Assembly: GCA_015296075.1 (NCBI GenBank)
Contig: DVDV01000238.1
Location: 1 to 39,852, forward strand
Origin: Leptolyngbyaceae cyanobacterium M33_DOE_097
GTDB lineage: Bacteria; Cyanobacteriota; Cyanobacteriia; Leptolyngbyales; Leptolyngbyaceae
DNA length: 39,852 nucleotides
Direction: 5' to 3'
The position numbers and the translations under genes are program-made. Below, piece by piece: positions 1 to 7,151 of this stretch. Numbering within the stretch: the stretch's first letter is position 1; the number at the start of each line of letters is the position of its first letter. Under the pieces are notes generated by a model. That model saw only the letters and a program-made list of their open reading frames with translations, did not search any database and was not told where the DNA came from.

Positions 1-92
1 CCGCATTCCACCTTCTTAGTTCTGTCAGCCAACCAGGTAGGAATAGTTATAAACTTGAGTCCAAACAGAACTCTATCGCAAATCTACTTTTT

Positions 93-1070
93 ATGAATGA
101 CTACCAGGGTAATAAACATATATTTTCAAGGTTACAAGGAATTCAGAAAATGCTGATGGCTGCATATGAATCTAATAACTTAGCCAGTACTTACACAATG
201 GGTAAAGAGCGGGAAACTTTCATAAATCTCTTTCTTTCCAATGTTTTACCAAGACAGTTTCGTTTTGGTTCAGGTGAGATTACAGATATTGGTGGAAACT
301 TAAGTGGACAAGTAGACATTGTAATTGAATACTCAATCTTTCCAAGCCTCCAATTACCAGGTGCGGGGCTTGAAACAAGACTTTACTTAGCAGAAGGTGT
401 TGCCGCTGCCTTTGAGGTTAAATCTAATCTTGCCGAGAAATGGGAAGATGTTAAGAAAGCAGCTCAAAAAATCAAGAGATTAAAACGTAGATTTGGAGGC
501 TCAATGGGTTTGCCTCCGCCTTTTATACCAGTTATTGCGGTAGGCTATACGGGCTGGTCTACTATGAATACCCTTAAGGGAAAAATTGAAGAGGGATTTG
601 AACTTGAAGGAATAGAAGAAAAATATGTAGATGGAATTCTCATTATAGATAAGGGTCTGTTTGTCTGGAGACAAAATATGTTTTCTATCCCCCAAATTAG
701 TCATGCGTTCGAGGGCCCTCAAGCACTATGGGGCTTAATCTCAGCATTACACTTATTAGCAAAATCCCTTCAATCTTCAAGTCTAGATATTGCATTTTAT
801 GGGAGTCCAGAGTTAGCTATTTTAGGAGGATTGTGTAGCTGGGTTAACGGCGATTTTACTGAAGAAATCAACTTCAATAACTTCGCTAGAAGAGCCCATT
901 TAGATAAACAAGAACAAGAAAGGATTATTTCTATTTTGCAAGAGAAAGGGCTAATTCAGATCGTTTCTAATGAAATACAGACTGAAGGAGAGGAGAGAAT
1001 TCTGAAAATCAAAATCATTGAAAATGATGAAACTAAAGGTGCAAGTCAGTATTTTAGTGCAATAGTTTGA
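93..1070 (+). CDS. DUF6602 family protein with PD-(D/E)XK-like signature
   Basis: 325 aa. The N-terminal part has the layout of DUF6602 proteins: a helix with Glu40 (GKERETFINLF), then D75 in GQVDIVIEY, then E108-V-K110 in AAFEVKS. This E...D...ExK arrangement resembles the active site of the PD-(D/E)XK nuclease fold, so a nucleic-acid-cleaving or nuclease-derived role is an inference, not shown. The last 90 residues look like a small helix-rich, winged-helix-like domain. There is no signal peptide or membrane segment, so it is probably cytoplasmic. The ATG at 93 has no clear Shine-Dalgarno sequence. The gene stands alone in AT-rich DNA about 2 kb inside the tRNA-Gly scar, so it is likely cargo of an integrated element. 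Substrate and partners are unknown. Confidence 0.75.
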   Translation: MNDYQGNKHIFSRLQGIQKMLMAAYESNNLASTYTMGKERETFINLFLSNVLPRQFRFGSGEITDIGGNLSGQVDIVIEYSIFPSLQLPGAGLETRLYLAEGVAAAFEVKSNLAEKWEDVKKAAQKIKRLKRRFGGSMGLPPPFIPVIAVGYTGWSTMNTLKGKIEEGFELEGIEEKYVDGILIIDKGLFVWRQNMFSIPQISHAFEGPQALWGLISALHLLAKSLQSSSLDIAFYGSPELAILGGLCSWVNGDFTEEINFNNFARRAHLDKQEQERIISILQEKGLIQIVSNEIQTEGEERILKIKIIENDETKGASQYFSAIV

Positions 1071-1226
1071 AAAATGTCTTATTACTCTGCAGATTTATTT
1101 AGGTTTACTTACTGAACTGAAAGACTGCTGCTAATTTTCTTTCCTTCAAATATTTTGAAAAGATTATTCTGATTGCAATCATGCTCACACACACATCTTA
1201 AAAGCCAAAATCTTTCCCAAAGTTTA

Positions 1227-1487
1227 TCATTTGGCTCTAAATGAAGCTTTTAAGCTCAGTTTCTGAGCCTCTTTGTAATCAATGAATGAACCATGCGAAT
1301 AATAGAAATTTCTAGTGGAAATACGCTCAACTATACTTTCTATAGCCCTATCATCAGCTTCAGGAAACATACGCTCCTTTAGAGCTGTTTTAGCAAGTTT
1401 TTGGGTTTGCTTAATAGCTTGGTCTGCAATCTGACGCAGAATATTATGCCACCTCTGTCTTCTACACTGTGACAGATTTTTCTTGGA
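1227..1487 (-). pseudogene. Decayed 3' end of a protein gene (86 codons, no start)
   Basis: On the minus strand 86 codons stay open between an in-frame TAG (1488-1490) and a TGA (1227-1229), with no plausible start codon until an internal Met at residue 40. The composition is protein-like: a helical RWHNILRQIADQAIKQTQK stretch, then ERM, then YYSHGSFIDYKEAQKLSL. The pattern of Glu-Arg-Met, Ser-His-Gly and Lys-Glu-Ala-Gln resembles the C-terminal helices of Clp-fold serine proteases of the serine-dehydrogenase-proteinase type. That match is from memory and weak. I read it as the 3' remnant of a gene whose 5' part is gone, consistent with decay inside a mobile island. Confidence 0.4.
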
Positions 1488-1534
1488 CTAAACTTAAGAC
1501 TTCTAATTATGTCTTGTGGAGCGTCTACTCCATT

Positions 1535-1569
1535 ATCAAATACCCGGTAGTGTTAACCGGGTATTTGAT
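1535..1569 (-). terminator. 14-bp perfect hairpin, likely terminator of the 1594-1839 gene
   Basis: Arms 1535-1548 (ATCAAATACCCGGT) and 1556-1569 are perfect reverse complements around a 7-nt loop. The hairpin lies 25 bases beyond the stop codon of the minus-strand gene. There is no long T tract outside the stem, only the ATTTGAT that is part of the stem, so termination is inferred from position and stem strength. Confidence 0.45.
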
Positions 1570-1593
1570 GAATTCACCTTATCTAATGAGCTA

Positions 1594-1839
1594 CTAAACC
1601 AAACTTACATGCTTTGTAAGAATCCGCATAACTTCACCAGGATTGACTGTAGGAAGCTGTCTAGACCATTCATCTGGTCTAGCGTATCCGTAGTGAAACA
1701 GGGTCATCACAAAGAACTGCACTACTTGAGGACTGCCGATCGCAATGACTCGCAGCATATCAGGAGCAGGGCGATCGCGTAAGTCGATTAGAAGCTGCTC
1801 CGAAGGAATAGTTGTTTGACAACTTATGTTTTCTGTCAT
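1594..1839 (-). CDS. Small conserved cyanobacterial hypothetical protein
   Basis: 81 aa. The core RPAPDMLRVIAIGSPQVVQFF, then the region through EWSRQLPTVNPGEVMRILTKH, is of a type I recognise from small cyanobacterial proteins of unknown function, in which an LRVIA..G.P.VV.FF segment is followed by W....LPT..PG.VM..L. A GGAG lies 11 bases upstream of the ATG. There is no signal peptide, transmembrane segment or catalytic motif. It is flanked by hairpins on both sides (1535-1569 and 1868-1902), so it is probably a one-gene transcription unit. The plus-strand ORF over the same bases (1516-1782) looks like a shadow. No function can be assigned. Confidence 0.6.
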   Translation of the reverse strand: MTENISCQTTIPSEQLLIDLRDRPAPDMLRVIAIGSPQVVQFFVMTLFHYGYARPDEWSRQLPTVNPGEVMRILTKHVSLV

Positions 1840-1867
1840 TATGTCTTTAACTCCATATCGGGGTTGA

Positions 1868-1902
1868 CCCTGTCCTGTGAGCCTGAGAACTTCTGGACAG
1901 GG
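1868..1902. terminator. Hairpin CCCTGTCC/GGACAGGG followed by T-rich tract
   Basis: Arms 1868-1875 and 1895-1902 form a perfect 8-bp stem with a 19-nt loop, followed on the plus strand by TTTTAGTTTTCT. This looks like a plus-strand terminator, although no convincing plus-strand gene lies just upstream. It also falls in the leader of the minus-strand gene starting at 1839, where the same stem could form in the 5' UTR. Confidence 0.45.
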
Positions 1903-1985
1903 TTTTAGTTTTCTACTGCAAGAGTAACATGGTGTGACTGAGTGTTACACTCTGCGTTACCCAGTTACATACAGAAATTTATAAG

Positions 1986-2192
1986 ATGCTGACGAGTGTT
2001 AAACATTATTCTGACGTGACAACAGACCTTGAACGAATCACTGCCTACGTAGATCCTGAGGTAAAGAAGGGTCTTGAAGAATGGGCGAAGAAAGAGCAGA
2101 GAAGCCTTTCAAATCTGGCGGCTGTTCTACTTACTAATGCCTATCGAAACTATGAAAAGCAACAGAGTCAGAATCACGAGAACTCACAGTAA
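1986..2192 (+). CDS. Ribbon-helix-helix (CopG/Arc-type) protein
   Basis: 68 aa. Residues about 17-52 fit a ribbon-helix-helix fold: a beta strand (ERITAYVDPEVKKGL), helix A, a turn (KEQRSLSNLAAVLL) and helix B ending in AYRNYEKQ. Such proteins dimerise and bind DNA with the strand, usually repressing their own gene or acting as the antitoxin half of a toxin-antitoxin pair. No toxin-like ORF follows: the next gene starts 213 bases on and encodes a secreted protein. This is therefore an orphan RHH protein, plausibly a regulator carried by the island. No Shine-Dalgarno sequence is visible before the ATG. Confidence 0.7.
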   Translation: MLTSVKHYSDVTTDLERITAYVDPEVKKGLEEWAKKEQRSLSNLAAVLLTNAYRNYEKQQSQNHENSQ

Positions 2193-2405
2193 AGAAATAT
2201 ACCGATCGCCTTAGCATACCCAAGTTATTAAAAACTCAAGTCCGTTTACTAGCACCATTTTGATTACTGTGCTAAGTAGAGTAGTGACCTTAAAAAAGGT
2301 GTGCAGAAGATAATTCTCTGAAGTAACCGGAAAATACAAAATTCTCTAGAAAAATATTCAAAGGGTGGCTATCGATACATTAACAACTGTGTAAACCGAA
2401 AAGCC

Positions 2406-2843
2406 ATGTGGGTAAAACTTATTAGAATTAGCCTCGCTCCAATTCTGCTCTTAGGCTTTGCGCCTGTATCTGCTCAAGAAATTAATTACATCTGTTTTAT
2501 TCAAAGGGCAAACGGTAGGGTTATAAACCTTACAAAGCTTTGTGAACGAAAAGTGGCTGTGCAACCTTCTATTCAACAGCCTCAAAAACCACAGCTAAGT
2601 GAAAAGGAGCTTAAAAAAGCTCTCGAACTTGTTGGAACTGCCTATGCAGACTCTTACTGTGAAGCAAGAGCGCAAGGAAAAACTCACCGTCAAGCGTCAA
2701 ATGATGCAAGCTCGGTTGCTGCTGAATATTTTGTGCGTACTGGTATCCCAGACGACAAGTTAGATGTTGAGTGGTTCCAAAATGCCAATGAAAAGAGTAA
2801 GCTGTTATGCCCTGAGCTTCAACCAAAGGGACGTTACACATAA
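2406..2843 (+). CDS. Small secreted hypothetical protein
   Basis: 145 aa. A signal peptide is clear: WVKLIR, a hydrophobic stretch to about residue 20, then APVSAQ as the likely cleavage site. The mature N-terminus has the YICFIQRANGRVINLTKLC motif (two Cys and a R-V-I-N-L-T segment) that recurs in short exported cyanobacterial proteins of unknown function. A Gln/Pro-rich linker follows (about residues 55-65), then an alpha-helical domain with two further Cys (SYCEARAQG and KLLCPEL). It is likely periplasmic with possible disulfides. It is the last gene before the tRNA-Gly scar. Confidence 0.65.
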   Translation: MWVKLIRISLAPILLLGFAPVSAQEINYICFIQRANGRVINLTKLCERKVAVQPSIQQPQKPQLSEKELKKALELVGTAYADSYCEARAQGKTHRQASNDASSVAAEYFVRTGIPDDKLDVEWFQNANEKSKLLCPELQPKGRYT

Positions 2844-2911
2844 AGAGGGCTTTAGGCTGCTATCTCTTTTGGGCAGTTTTCAATGTAGCTATTGATCGTA
2901 AATTGGATGAA

Positions 2912-2944
2912 CATCTCTATCTCTTCTTATATGAAGAGGAGATG
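2912..2944 (+). other. Bulged hairpin downstream of the secreted-protein gene
   Basis: CATCTC plus CTCTTC (2912-2917, 2921-2926) pairs with GAAGAG plus GAGATG (2933-2944) around the loop TTATAT, leaving a 3-nt bulge. It lies 69 bases after the stop at 2843. There is no T tract, so a terminator role is only possible. Confidence 0.3.
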
Positions 2945-2955
2945 AAGCAAAAGAT

Positions 2956-2976
2956 TTTGGGTGTAATTTGGGTGTA
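2956..2976 (+). repeat. Tandem 10-bp direct repeat TTTGGGTGTA next to the tRNA scar
   Basis: TTTGGGTGTA occurs at 2956-2965 and again at 2967-2976, a period of 11 bases (about one helical turn). The repeat lies 47 bases from the tRNA-Gly fragment. Short direct repeats beside an attachment core are typical binding sites for tyrosine recombinases or their accessory proteins. That role is inferred from position and phasing. Confidence 0.5.
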
Positions 2977-3022
2977 GAAAATCTCTCTATTCTCTAAAAC
3001 CCCTTCCCTGATTGAGTTGTGT

Positions 3023-3068
3023 TTAGCCTTCCAAGCTATTGATCCGGGTTCGATTCCCGGTGCCCGCT
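3023..3068 (+). other. 3' half of a tRNA-Gly(UCC) gene; probable attachment-site scar
   Basis: The stretch reads as the 3' part of a tRNA from the anticodon stem on. It has anticodon loop CTTCCAA (3028-3034, anticodon UCC), a 5-nt stem half GCTAT, a 4-nt variable loop, T stem-loop CCGGG-TTCGATT-CCCGG (3044-3060), acceptor strand TGCCCGC (3061-3067) and discriminator T3068. Only four of five bases pair in the anticodon stem, and nothing upstream provides the D arm or the GCGGGCA 5' acceptor strand. It is therefore not a functional tRNA. Partial 3' tRNA copies of this kind are left at the far end of elements that integrate into tRNA genes. The intact copy should lie upstream of base 1 in the same orientation. 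Confidence 0.8.
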
Positions 3069-3240
3069 TTGAAAGTCTACATCTGTACCGAGTAGCTGTG
3101 AGTAGCTGGAAAAGAGCTATTTAGCAAGGCTTTAGATGAATTAGGACAAATGGCTGAGAAGATTCGGTCACCTCGCGAATCTTGAAACTCCCCTCTATTT
3201 TCTAAGGTGGAGAAATAATAGCCAGCGTGGAGCTTCTGCC

Positions 3241-3588
3241 ATGGATAGGATTAAGCGCCAGTGTTCATTGTCGAGCAGCTTACTTGTGGATTTTTATCAC
3301 GGCTGGATGATTGAAGTAAAAGCGGGTCAGCCCGATTCTTACCGCTACCAATGCACTTCTTCAAATGGAACCAGTCTCAATAGCGTAATTTTGTACAGTC
3401 AAGCTCCACAAGCGCATCAAGCCGCAATCGAAGTAATTGCATTATTTGAAGCATGTGTTGCTCTTAAAAACTGGCTAAGGGCAGCCTTTGAAGCAGGTTT
3501 GGTCGCTGAACATGAGTGGTATACCCTAACCCAATCCTTAAATGTTGCAGCAGGTCATCATCCCTCAGCGCAGACTGGCAAAGACTAG
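3241..3588 (+). CDS. Conserved cyanobacterial hypothetical protein
   Basis: 115 aa, soluble, with no signal peptide. The core runs VDFYHGWMIEVKAGQPDSYRYQCTSSNG, then SQAPQAHQAAIEVIALFEA, then a helical tail ending SLNVAAGHH. I do not recognise a named domain. A short beta-rich segment (HGWMIEV, YRYQC) is followed by helices and it has the look of a small conserved cyanobacterial protein. It starts at an ATG 172 bases beyond the tRNA-Gly scar, so it is probably the first backbone gene after the island. Confidence 0.55.
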   Translation: MDRIKRQCSLSSSLLVDFYHGWMIEVKAGQPDSYRYQCTSSNGTSLNSVILYSQAPQAHQAAIEVIALFEACVALKNWLRAAFEAGLVAEHEWYTLTQSLNVAAGHHPSAQTGKD

Positions 3589-3764
3589 TAGTTCACCCAA
3601 AGAACGTTGCAGGGTTGAAATGGCTGAGCTGTTGGTCATTCGTTTTCTCTACTTGGCAAAGTTGGCTTGGCAGACCACTAGGGATGTAAGCAGGTGCCCA
3701 AGCTAAAGAACGTGGATGATGAGAATTCAAATTTTCTTGGCAAGGGGAACATGAGTAACTGGAG

Positions 3765-3860
3765 TTTGGACTAATTCAAAAAATACACCATATTTAGGAG
3801 GGGCGAACAGCTGTTCGCCCTTACATATAGTGGAAAATCGCGTTTAGTCTAAAGTCCAAA
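3765..3860. mobile_element. MITE-like element with TTTGGACT ends and a palindromic core
   Basis: TTTGGACT (3765-3772) and its reverse complement AGTCCAAA (3853-3860) bound a 96-bp stretch centred on the perfect 20-bp palindrome GGGCGAACAGCTGTTCGCCC (3801-3820). Between ends and core the two halves are also roughly complementary, so the whole unit can fold into one long imperfect hairpin. ATGAGTAA occurs at 3751-3758 and 3860-3867, possibly a target duplication, although the left copy is 6 bases from the terminal repeat. There is no coding capacity. The core design matches the unit at 37845-37945. Confidence 0.55.
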
Positions 3861-3981
3861 TGAGTAAGGTTGATGTAGAAAATCCCTGACAAAGATTAAA
3901 TTTGTAACAAAAACTACAGTTTATTTTTAATTGTCTGAAAATAGAGGTAGAAACCATATTGAGCCTTTAGGAAGAAAGACA

Positions 3982-4116
3982 ATGACAAGTAAACGAGAAA
4001 CCATCATCCGCGAGTTACGACACCAGCTTTACTACACTAACCCTGGTCCTGAGCGGGAAGCGGTTCGGCAACGGCTTGATTTTTGGATCCACCACTATCG
4101 CCCTGACACAAAGTAA
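3982..4116 (+). CDS. 44-residue hypothetical protein
   Basis: The frame is open from a TTG at 3931, but ATG 3982 with AGGAAGAAAG just upstream is the better start, giving 44 aa: MTSKRETIIRELRHQ, then YYTNPGPEREAVRQRLDFW and a basic tail. It is strongly charged, probably helical and cytoplasmic. I do not recognise a family. The only support is codon-like composition, the ribosome-binding site and the well-placed terminator hairpin after it, so it could still be a chance ORF. Confidence 0.4.
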   Translation: MTSKRETIIRELRHQLYYTNPGPEREAVRQRLDFWIHHYRPDTK

Positions 4117-4159
4117 TGCCCGTTCAAGCGAATGGCTTATTTCTGTTTGACTCTCCCTT

Positions 4160-4218
4160 AATCCCCCTGATGTCTTGCAAAGTGGCAAATGCCTAAAATA
4201 TGCAGAGTCAGGGGGATT
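4160..4218. terminator. Long-range inverted repeat between convergent genes
   Basis: AATCCCCCTGA (4160-4170) and TCAGGGGGATT (4208-4218) are perfect 11-bp complements separated by 37 bases, with TTTT at the right end and TTAA at the left. The pair lies between the convergent small ORF and eda and could stop transcription from either side. The loop is longer than in classical terminators. Confidence 0.45.
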
Positions 4219-4283
4219 TTGATGGATAGCCCGTCAGGGCAACGGGAGTTATCCCTTTAGTAGCGTTTCGTAGTAACGCCTTA

Positions 4284-4952
4284 CTATGAGTTTGCCCGAT
4301 CGCCCACCTTGCCAAGAAATGGCTGCAAGTGCTGTTGCAAGCGGATAGCTTGTTGAGTGATCGCATCCCAGTTACCACTAGCCAGTGCCGCCTTTGGAAA
4401 GAGTTCTCCGGCAAGACCAACCGCGATCGCGCCTGCCTTTAAGAAGTCACTTGCATTGGCCAGCGTCACACCTCCTGTAGGGATGAGGGGAATTTGTCCG
4501 AGTGGGCCTTGGAGACTGCGAATATAGGCCGCCCCTCCCACCGCTTGAGCCGGAAAGATTTTGACACAAGTAGCCCCAGCTTGCCAGGCTGCCACAATTT
4601 CGCTGGGAGTGAGGGCCCCCGCTACGATGGGCGTCTCTGCTGTCACAGCCTTTTGAATCAATTTGGATGAGGTGTGCGGTGTAAATAGGTACTGTGCCCC
4701 GGCAGCGATCGCAGCTTCGAGTTGTTCGATGGTTAGCAACGTGCCTGCTCCAATCACGCAGTGAGGCAGCTCTGACCGCAATTTTGAGATCAGGTCGGCT
4801 GGGCGATCGCTATTCCAGGTAATTTCAATTAACGGCATGCCAGCCTGGGCGATCGCGTGGGCCATGTGATAACCGAGGGCAATGTCATCAGCGCGAATCA
4901 CTGCGATCGCTCGGTGTTGTCGAAGTAAAGAAAGCCAGGTTTCAGGAGACAT
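4284..4952 (-). CDS. eda: KDPG/KHG aldolase (2-dehydro-3-deoxyphosphogluconate aldolase)
   Basis: 222 aa from ATG 4952, which has GGAG seven bases upstream; the frame also extends to a TTG at 4976, less likely. Class I aldolase TIM barrel: AIAVIRADD at strand 1, LIEITWNS (catalytic Glu region), VIGAGTLLT, YLFTPHTS, TPIVAGALTPSEI, CVKIFPAQAVGG with the Schiff-base Lys, and IPTGGVT phosphate loop. It cleaves 2-keto-3-deoxy-6-phosphogluconate to pyruvate and glyceraldehyde 3-phosphate in the Entner-Doudoroff route and can act on 4-hydroxy-2-oxoglutarate. The gene follows ftsH on the same strand, but a strong terminator lies between them, so eda probably has its own promoter or depends on read-through. 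Confidence 0.9.
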   Translation of the reverse strand: MSPETWLSLLRQHRAIAVIRADDIALGYHMAHAIAQAGMPLIEITWNSDRPADLISKLRSELPHCVIGAGTLLTIEQLEAAIAAGAQYLFTPHTSSKLIQKAVTAETPIVAGALTPSEIVAAWQAGATCVKIFPAQAVGGAAYIRSLQGPLGQIPLIPTGGVTLANASDFLKAGAIAVGLAGELFPKAALASGNWDAITQQAIRLQQHLQPFLGKVGDRANS

Positions 4953-4983
4953 CGGTTTGCTCCGATTTAAAGACAAAAAAATA

Positions 4984-5002
4984 GGGCGCTCGTCTAGCGC
5001 CC
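4984..5002 (-). terminator. Rho-independent terminator of ftsH
   Basis: GGGCGCT (4984-4990) and AGCGCCC (4996-5002) form a perfect 7-bp GC-rich stem with a 5-nt loop. In minus-strand reading the stem is followed by TATTTTTTTG, a classic terminator. It lies 26 bases beyond the ftsH stop and 31 bases before the eda start. Confidence 0.85.
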
Positions 5003-5028
5003 CATCAATTTTGAGTCAATCTCAGGGC

Positions 5029-6867
5029 TTAGGCAATTGCCGCAATCTTGACATCACTATTTGCGAGTAGCTCTTGCAGCTCGTCAGCATCTACTGTCTC
5101 TTTCTCGATCAGCATTTCAGCCAAGCGATCTAAGATAGCGCGGTTTTCAGTCAGCACCGCCTTAGCACGACGGTAGGCTTGCTCAACCAGATTGCGAACT
5201 TCGTCATCAATTGCCGAAGCCGTTTCTTCAGAGAAGTCACGCTCAGAAGCGATGTCACGACCTAAGAACATGTTGCCTTGCTGACGACCTAACGCAACAG
5301 GGCCGAGGCGGTCGCTCATACCAAAGCGAGTCACCATCTGACGCGCAACCCGTGCAACTTGCTGCAAGTCGTTAGAAGCACCTGTAGTCACTTCTTCATC
5401 ACCAAAGATAATTTCTTCAGCAATTCGACCACCGAGGGCAACCGCCATCTGGTTTTGCAGGTAAGAGCGCGAATACAGGCCCGAATCCATCCGGTCTTCA
5501 CTTGGAGTAAACCAGGTCAAACCACCAGCCCGTCCACGAGGAATGATGCTGATCTTTTGAACGGGGTCATAGTCAGGCATCAAAGCACCGACAAGCGCGT
5601 GTCCGGCTTCGTGGTAAGCCACGAGTTCTTTCCGCTTTTCGCTCATCACCCGATCTTTCTTCTCAGGCCCTGCCAACACGCGATCAATTGCGTCATTGAC
5701 TTCATCCATCGAGATTTCAGTCAAGTTACGACGAGCCGCCAAAATTGCTGCTTCGTTCAACAAGTTTGACAGGTCTGCTCCGGTGAAACCGGGAGTCCGA
5801 CGGGCGATTTTCTCAAGATCCACATCTTGCGACAAGGTTTTGCCACGCGCGTGGACATTCAGAATCTCTAAACGACCGCTAAAGTCAGGGCGATCGACAA
5901 CCACTTGACGGTCAAAACGACCGGGACGCAGCAATGCCGCATCTAGTACATCAGGACGGTTCGTTGCCGCAATGATGATGATGCCAGTGTTGCCTTCAAA
6001 CCCGTCCATTTCGGTGAGTAACTGGTTGAGGGTTTGCTCACGCTCATCATTACCGCCACCCAGTCCGGCACCACGCTGACGGCCAACGGCGTCAATTTCA
6101 TCGATAAAGACGATACAAGGTGCGTTTGCCTTTGCTTGTTCAAATAGGTCACGGACGCGAGAAGCACCGACCCCAACAAACATTTCGACAAACTCAGAAC
6201 CAGAGATCGAGAAGAAAGGAACGCCTGCTTCACCTGCCACAGCCCGTGCCAACAGAGTTTTACCAGTCCCCGGAGGGCCAACCAGCAAAACACCCTTGGG
6301 AATTTTGGCTCCAACCGCAGTAAAGCGATCCGCATTCTTCAGGAAGTCAACCACCTCAGCTAACTCCAGCTTTGCCTGCTCAATACCAGCGACATCGCCG
6401 AACGTAACTTGGGTTTGAGGCTCCATTTGTACCCGTGCCCGCGACTTGCCAAAGTTCATTGCCTGACTACCAGGACCACTCTGCGCTCGTCTTAGGAGGA
6501 AGAACAACCCGACTAACAGCAGGACGGGAAATAGCAACCCGCTAAATGCACGCACCCAAGCGCCATCATCTGTTTGAGGAGAGACAGAAATATCAACTCC
6601 TTTGCGGGTCAAGATGTTGATCAGCTCAGTGTCGCTAGGTAAGACGTTCACTGTTATCATCTTGCCTGCCTCTGGCACGCGAATCTCGGTGCGAGAGGCG
6701 TTCATCTGAACTTTCTCGATTTTGCCGCTTTCGACTCTTTCAAGAAATTCTGAGTAAGTCAGCTCTTCACGAGCCGTTGGCTTACCATCAATCAACGCTG
6801 TTGCCAATGAAAGGGCAACAATTGCCAACAGCGCATATAATCCAACATTTCTCCACCGCTTATTCAC
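5029..6867 (-). CDS. ftsH: ATP-dependent zinc metalloprotease FtsH (FtsH3/Slr1604 type)
   Basis: 612 aa, GTG start with AGGAGG nine bases upstream. Two transmembrane segments (about residues 8-25 and 108-125) flank a lumenal or periplasmic domain. Then come the AAA+ module, with Walker A GPPGTGKT (197-204), Walker B IVFIDEID (252-259) and second region of homology [19 protein letters not shown], and the M41 protease with zinc motif HEAGH (419-423). The N-terminus ([13 protein letters not shown]) and full-length match point to the FtsH3 group of cyanobacteria. FtsH3 is known to pair with FtsH1 or FtsH2 homologues. Known roles include degradation of damaged membrane proteins, photosystem II D1 repair and regulator turnover. 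It appears monocistronic, with its own terminator at 4984-5002. Confidence 0.95.
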   Translation of the reverse strand: MNKRWRNVGLYALLAIVALSLATALIDGKPTAREELTYSEFLERVESGKIEKVQMNASRTEIRVPEAGKMITVNVLPSDTELINILTRKGVDISVSPQTDDGAWVRAFSGLLFPVLLLVGLFFLLRRAQSGPGSQAMNFGKSRARVQMEPQTQVTFGDVAGIEQAKLELAEVVDFLKNADRFTAVGAKIPKGVLLVGPPGTGKTLLARAVAGEAGVPFFSISGSEFVEMFVGVGASRVRDLFEQAKANAPCIVFIDEIDAVGRQRGAGLGGGNDEREQTLNQLLTEMDGFEGNTGIIIIAATNRPDVLDAALLRPGRFDRQVVVDRPDFSGRLEILNVHARGKTLSQDVDLEKIARRTPGFTGADLSNLLNEAAILAARRNLTEISMDEVNDAIDRVLAGPEKKDRVMSEKRKELVAYHEAGHALVGALMPDYDPVQKISIIPRGRAGGLTWFTPSEDRMDSGLYSRSYLQNQMAVALGGRIAEEIIFGDEEVTTGASNDLQQVARVARQMVTRFGMSDRLGPVALGRQQGNMFLGRDIASERDFSEETASAIDDEVRNLVEQAYRRAKAVLTENRAILDRLAEMLIEKETVDADELQELLANSDVKIAAIA

Positions 6868-7151
6868 CGGCGTTTTCCTCCTAGCTATCTGAGTGCGGAG
6901 TTTTTCTTATTTTATCGTGTTAACTAATCTTAACGTAATCTCAGAATTCGCGGGAGGGTTTTTCAGAAAAGTTAGAAACCAGGCAGAGAAGGTATTCTGA
7001 CGAATCAGGAAAACGGCTAGGTAGGAACGCTCATTCGGATGCGATCGCCACATTTTTCTAACAAATCCCGTCTGGCTCGTCGTTTCTGCTACTTCCGACG
7101 CTTTCGACTAAAGCTTTAAGATTCTTATCCTTTAAGGTGGGTTATGGCAGG

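Noticed and set aside
1516-1782. Plus-strand ORF of 88 aa
   Set aside because: It overlaps the better-supported minus-strand gene at 1594-1839 and starts inside a palindromic hairpin region, with no recognisable protein features.
2990-3068. Complete tRNA-Gly gene
   Set aside because: The D arm and the 5' acceptor strand are absent; bases before 3023 do not pair with the acceptor.
4208-4420. Minus-strand 70-aa ORF overlapping eda
   Set aside because: Out of frame with eda, no ribosome-binding site, and it runs into the terminator hairpin.
5359-5908. Plus-strand ORFs across ftsH
   Set aside because: They lie wholly inside the strongly conserved ftsH gene in antisense and show no domain.
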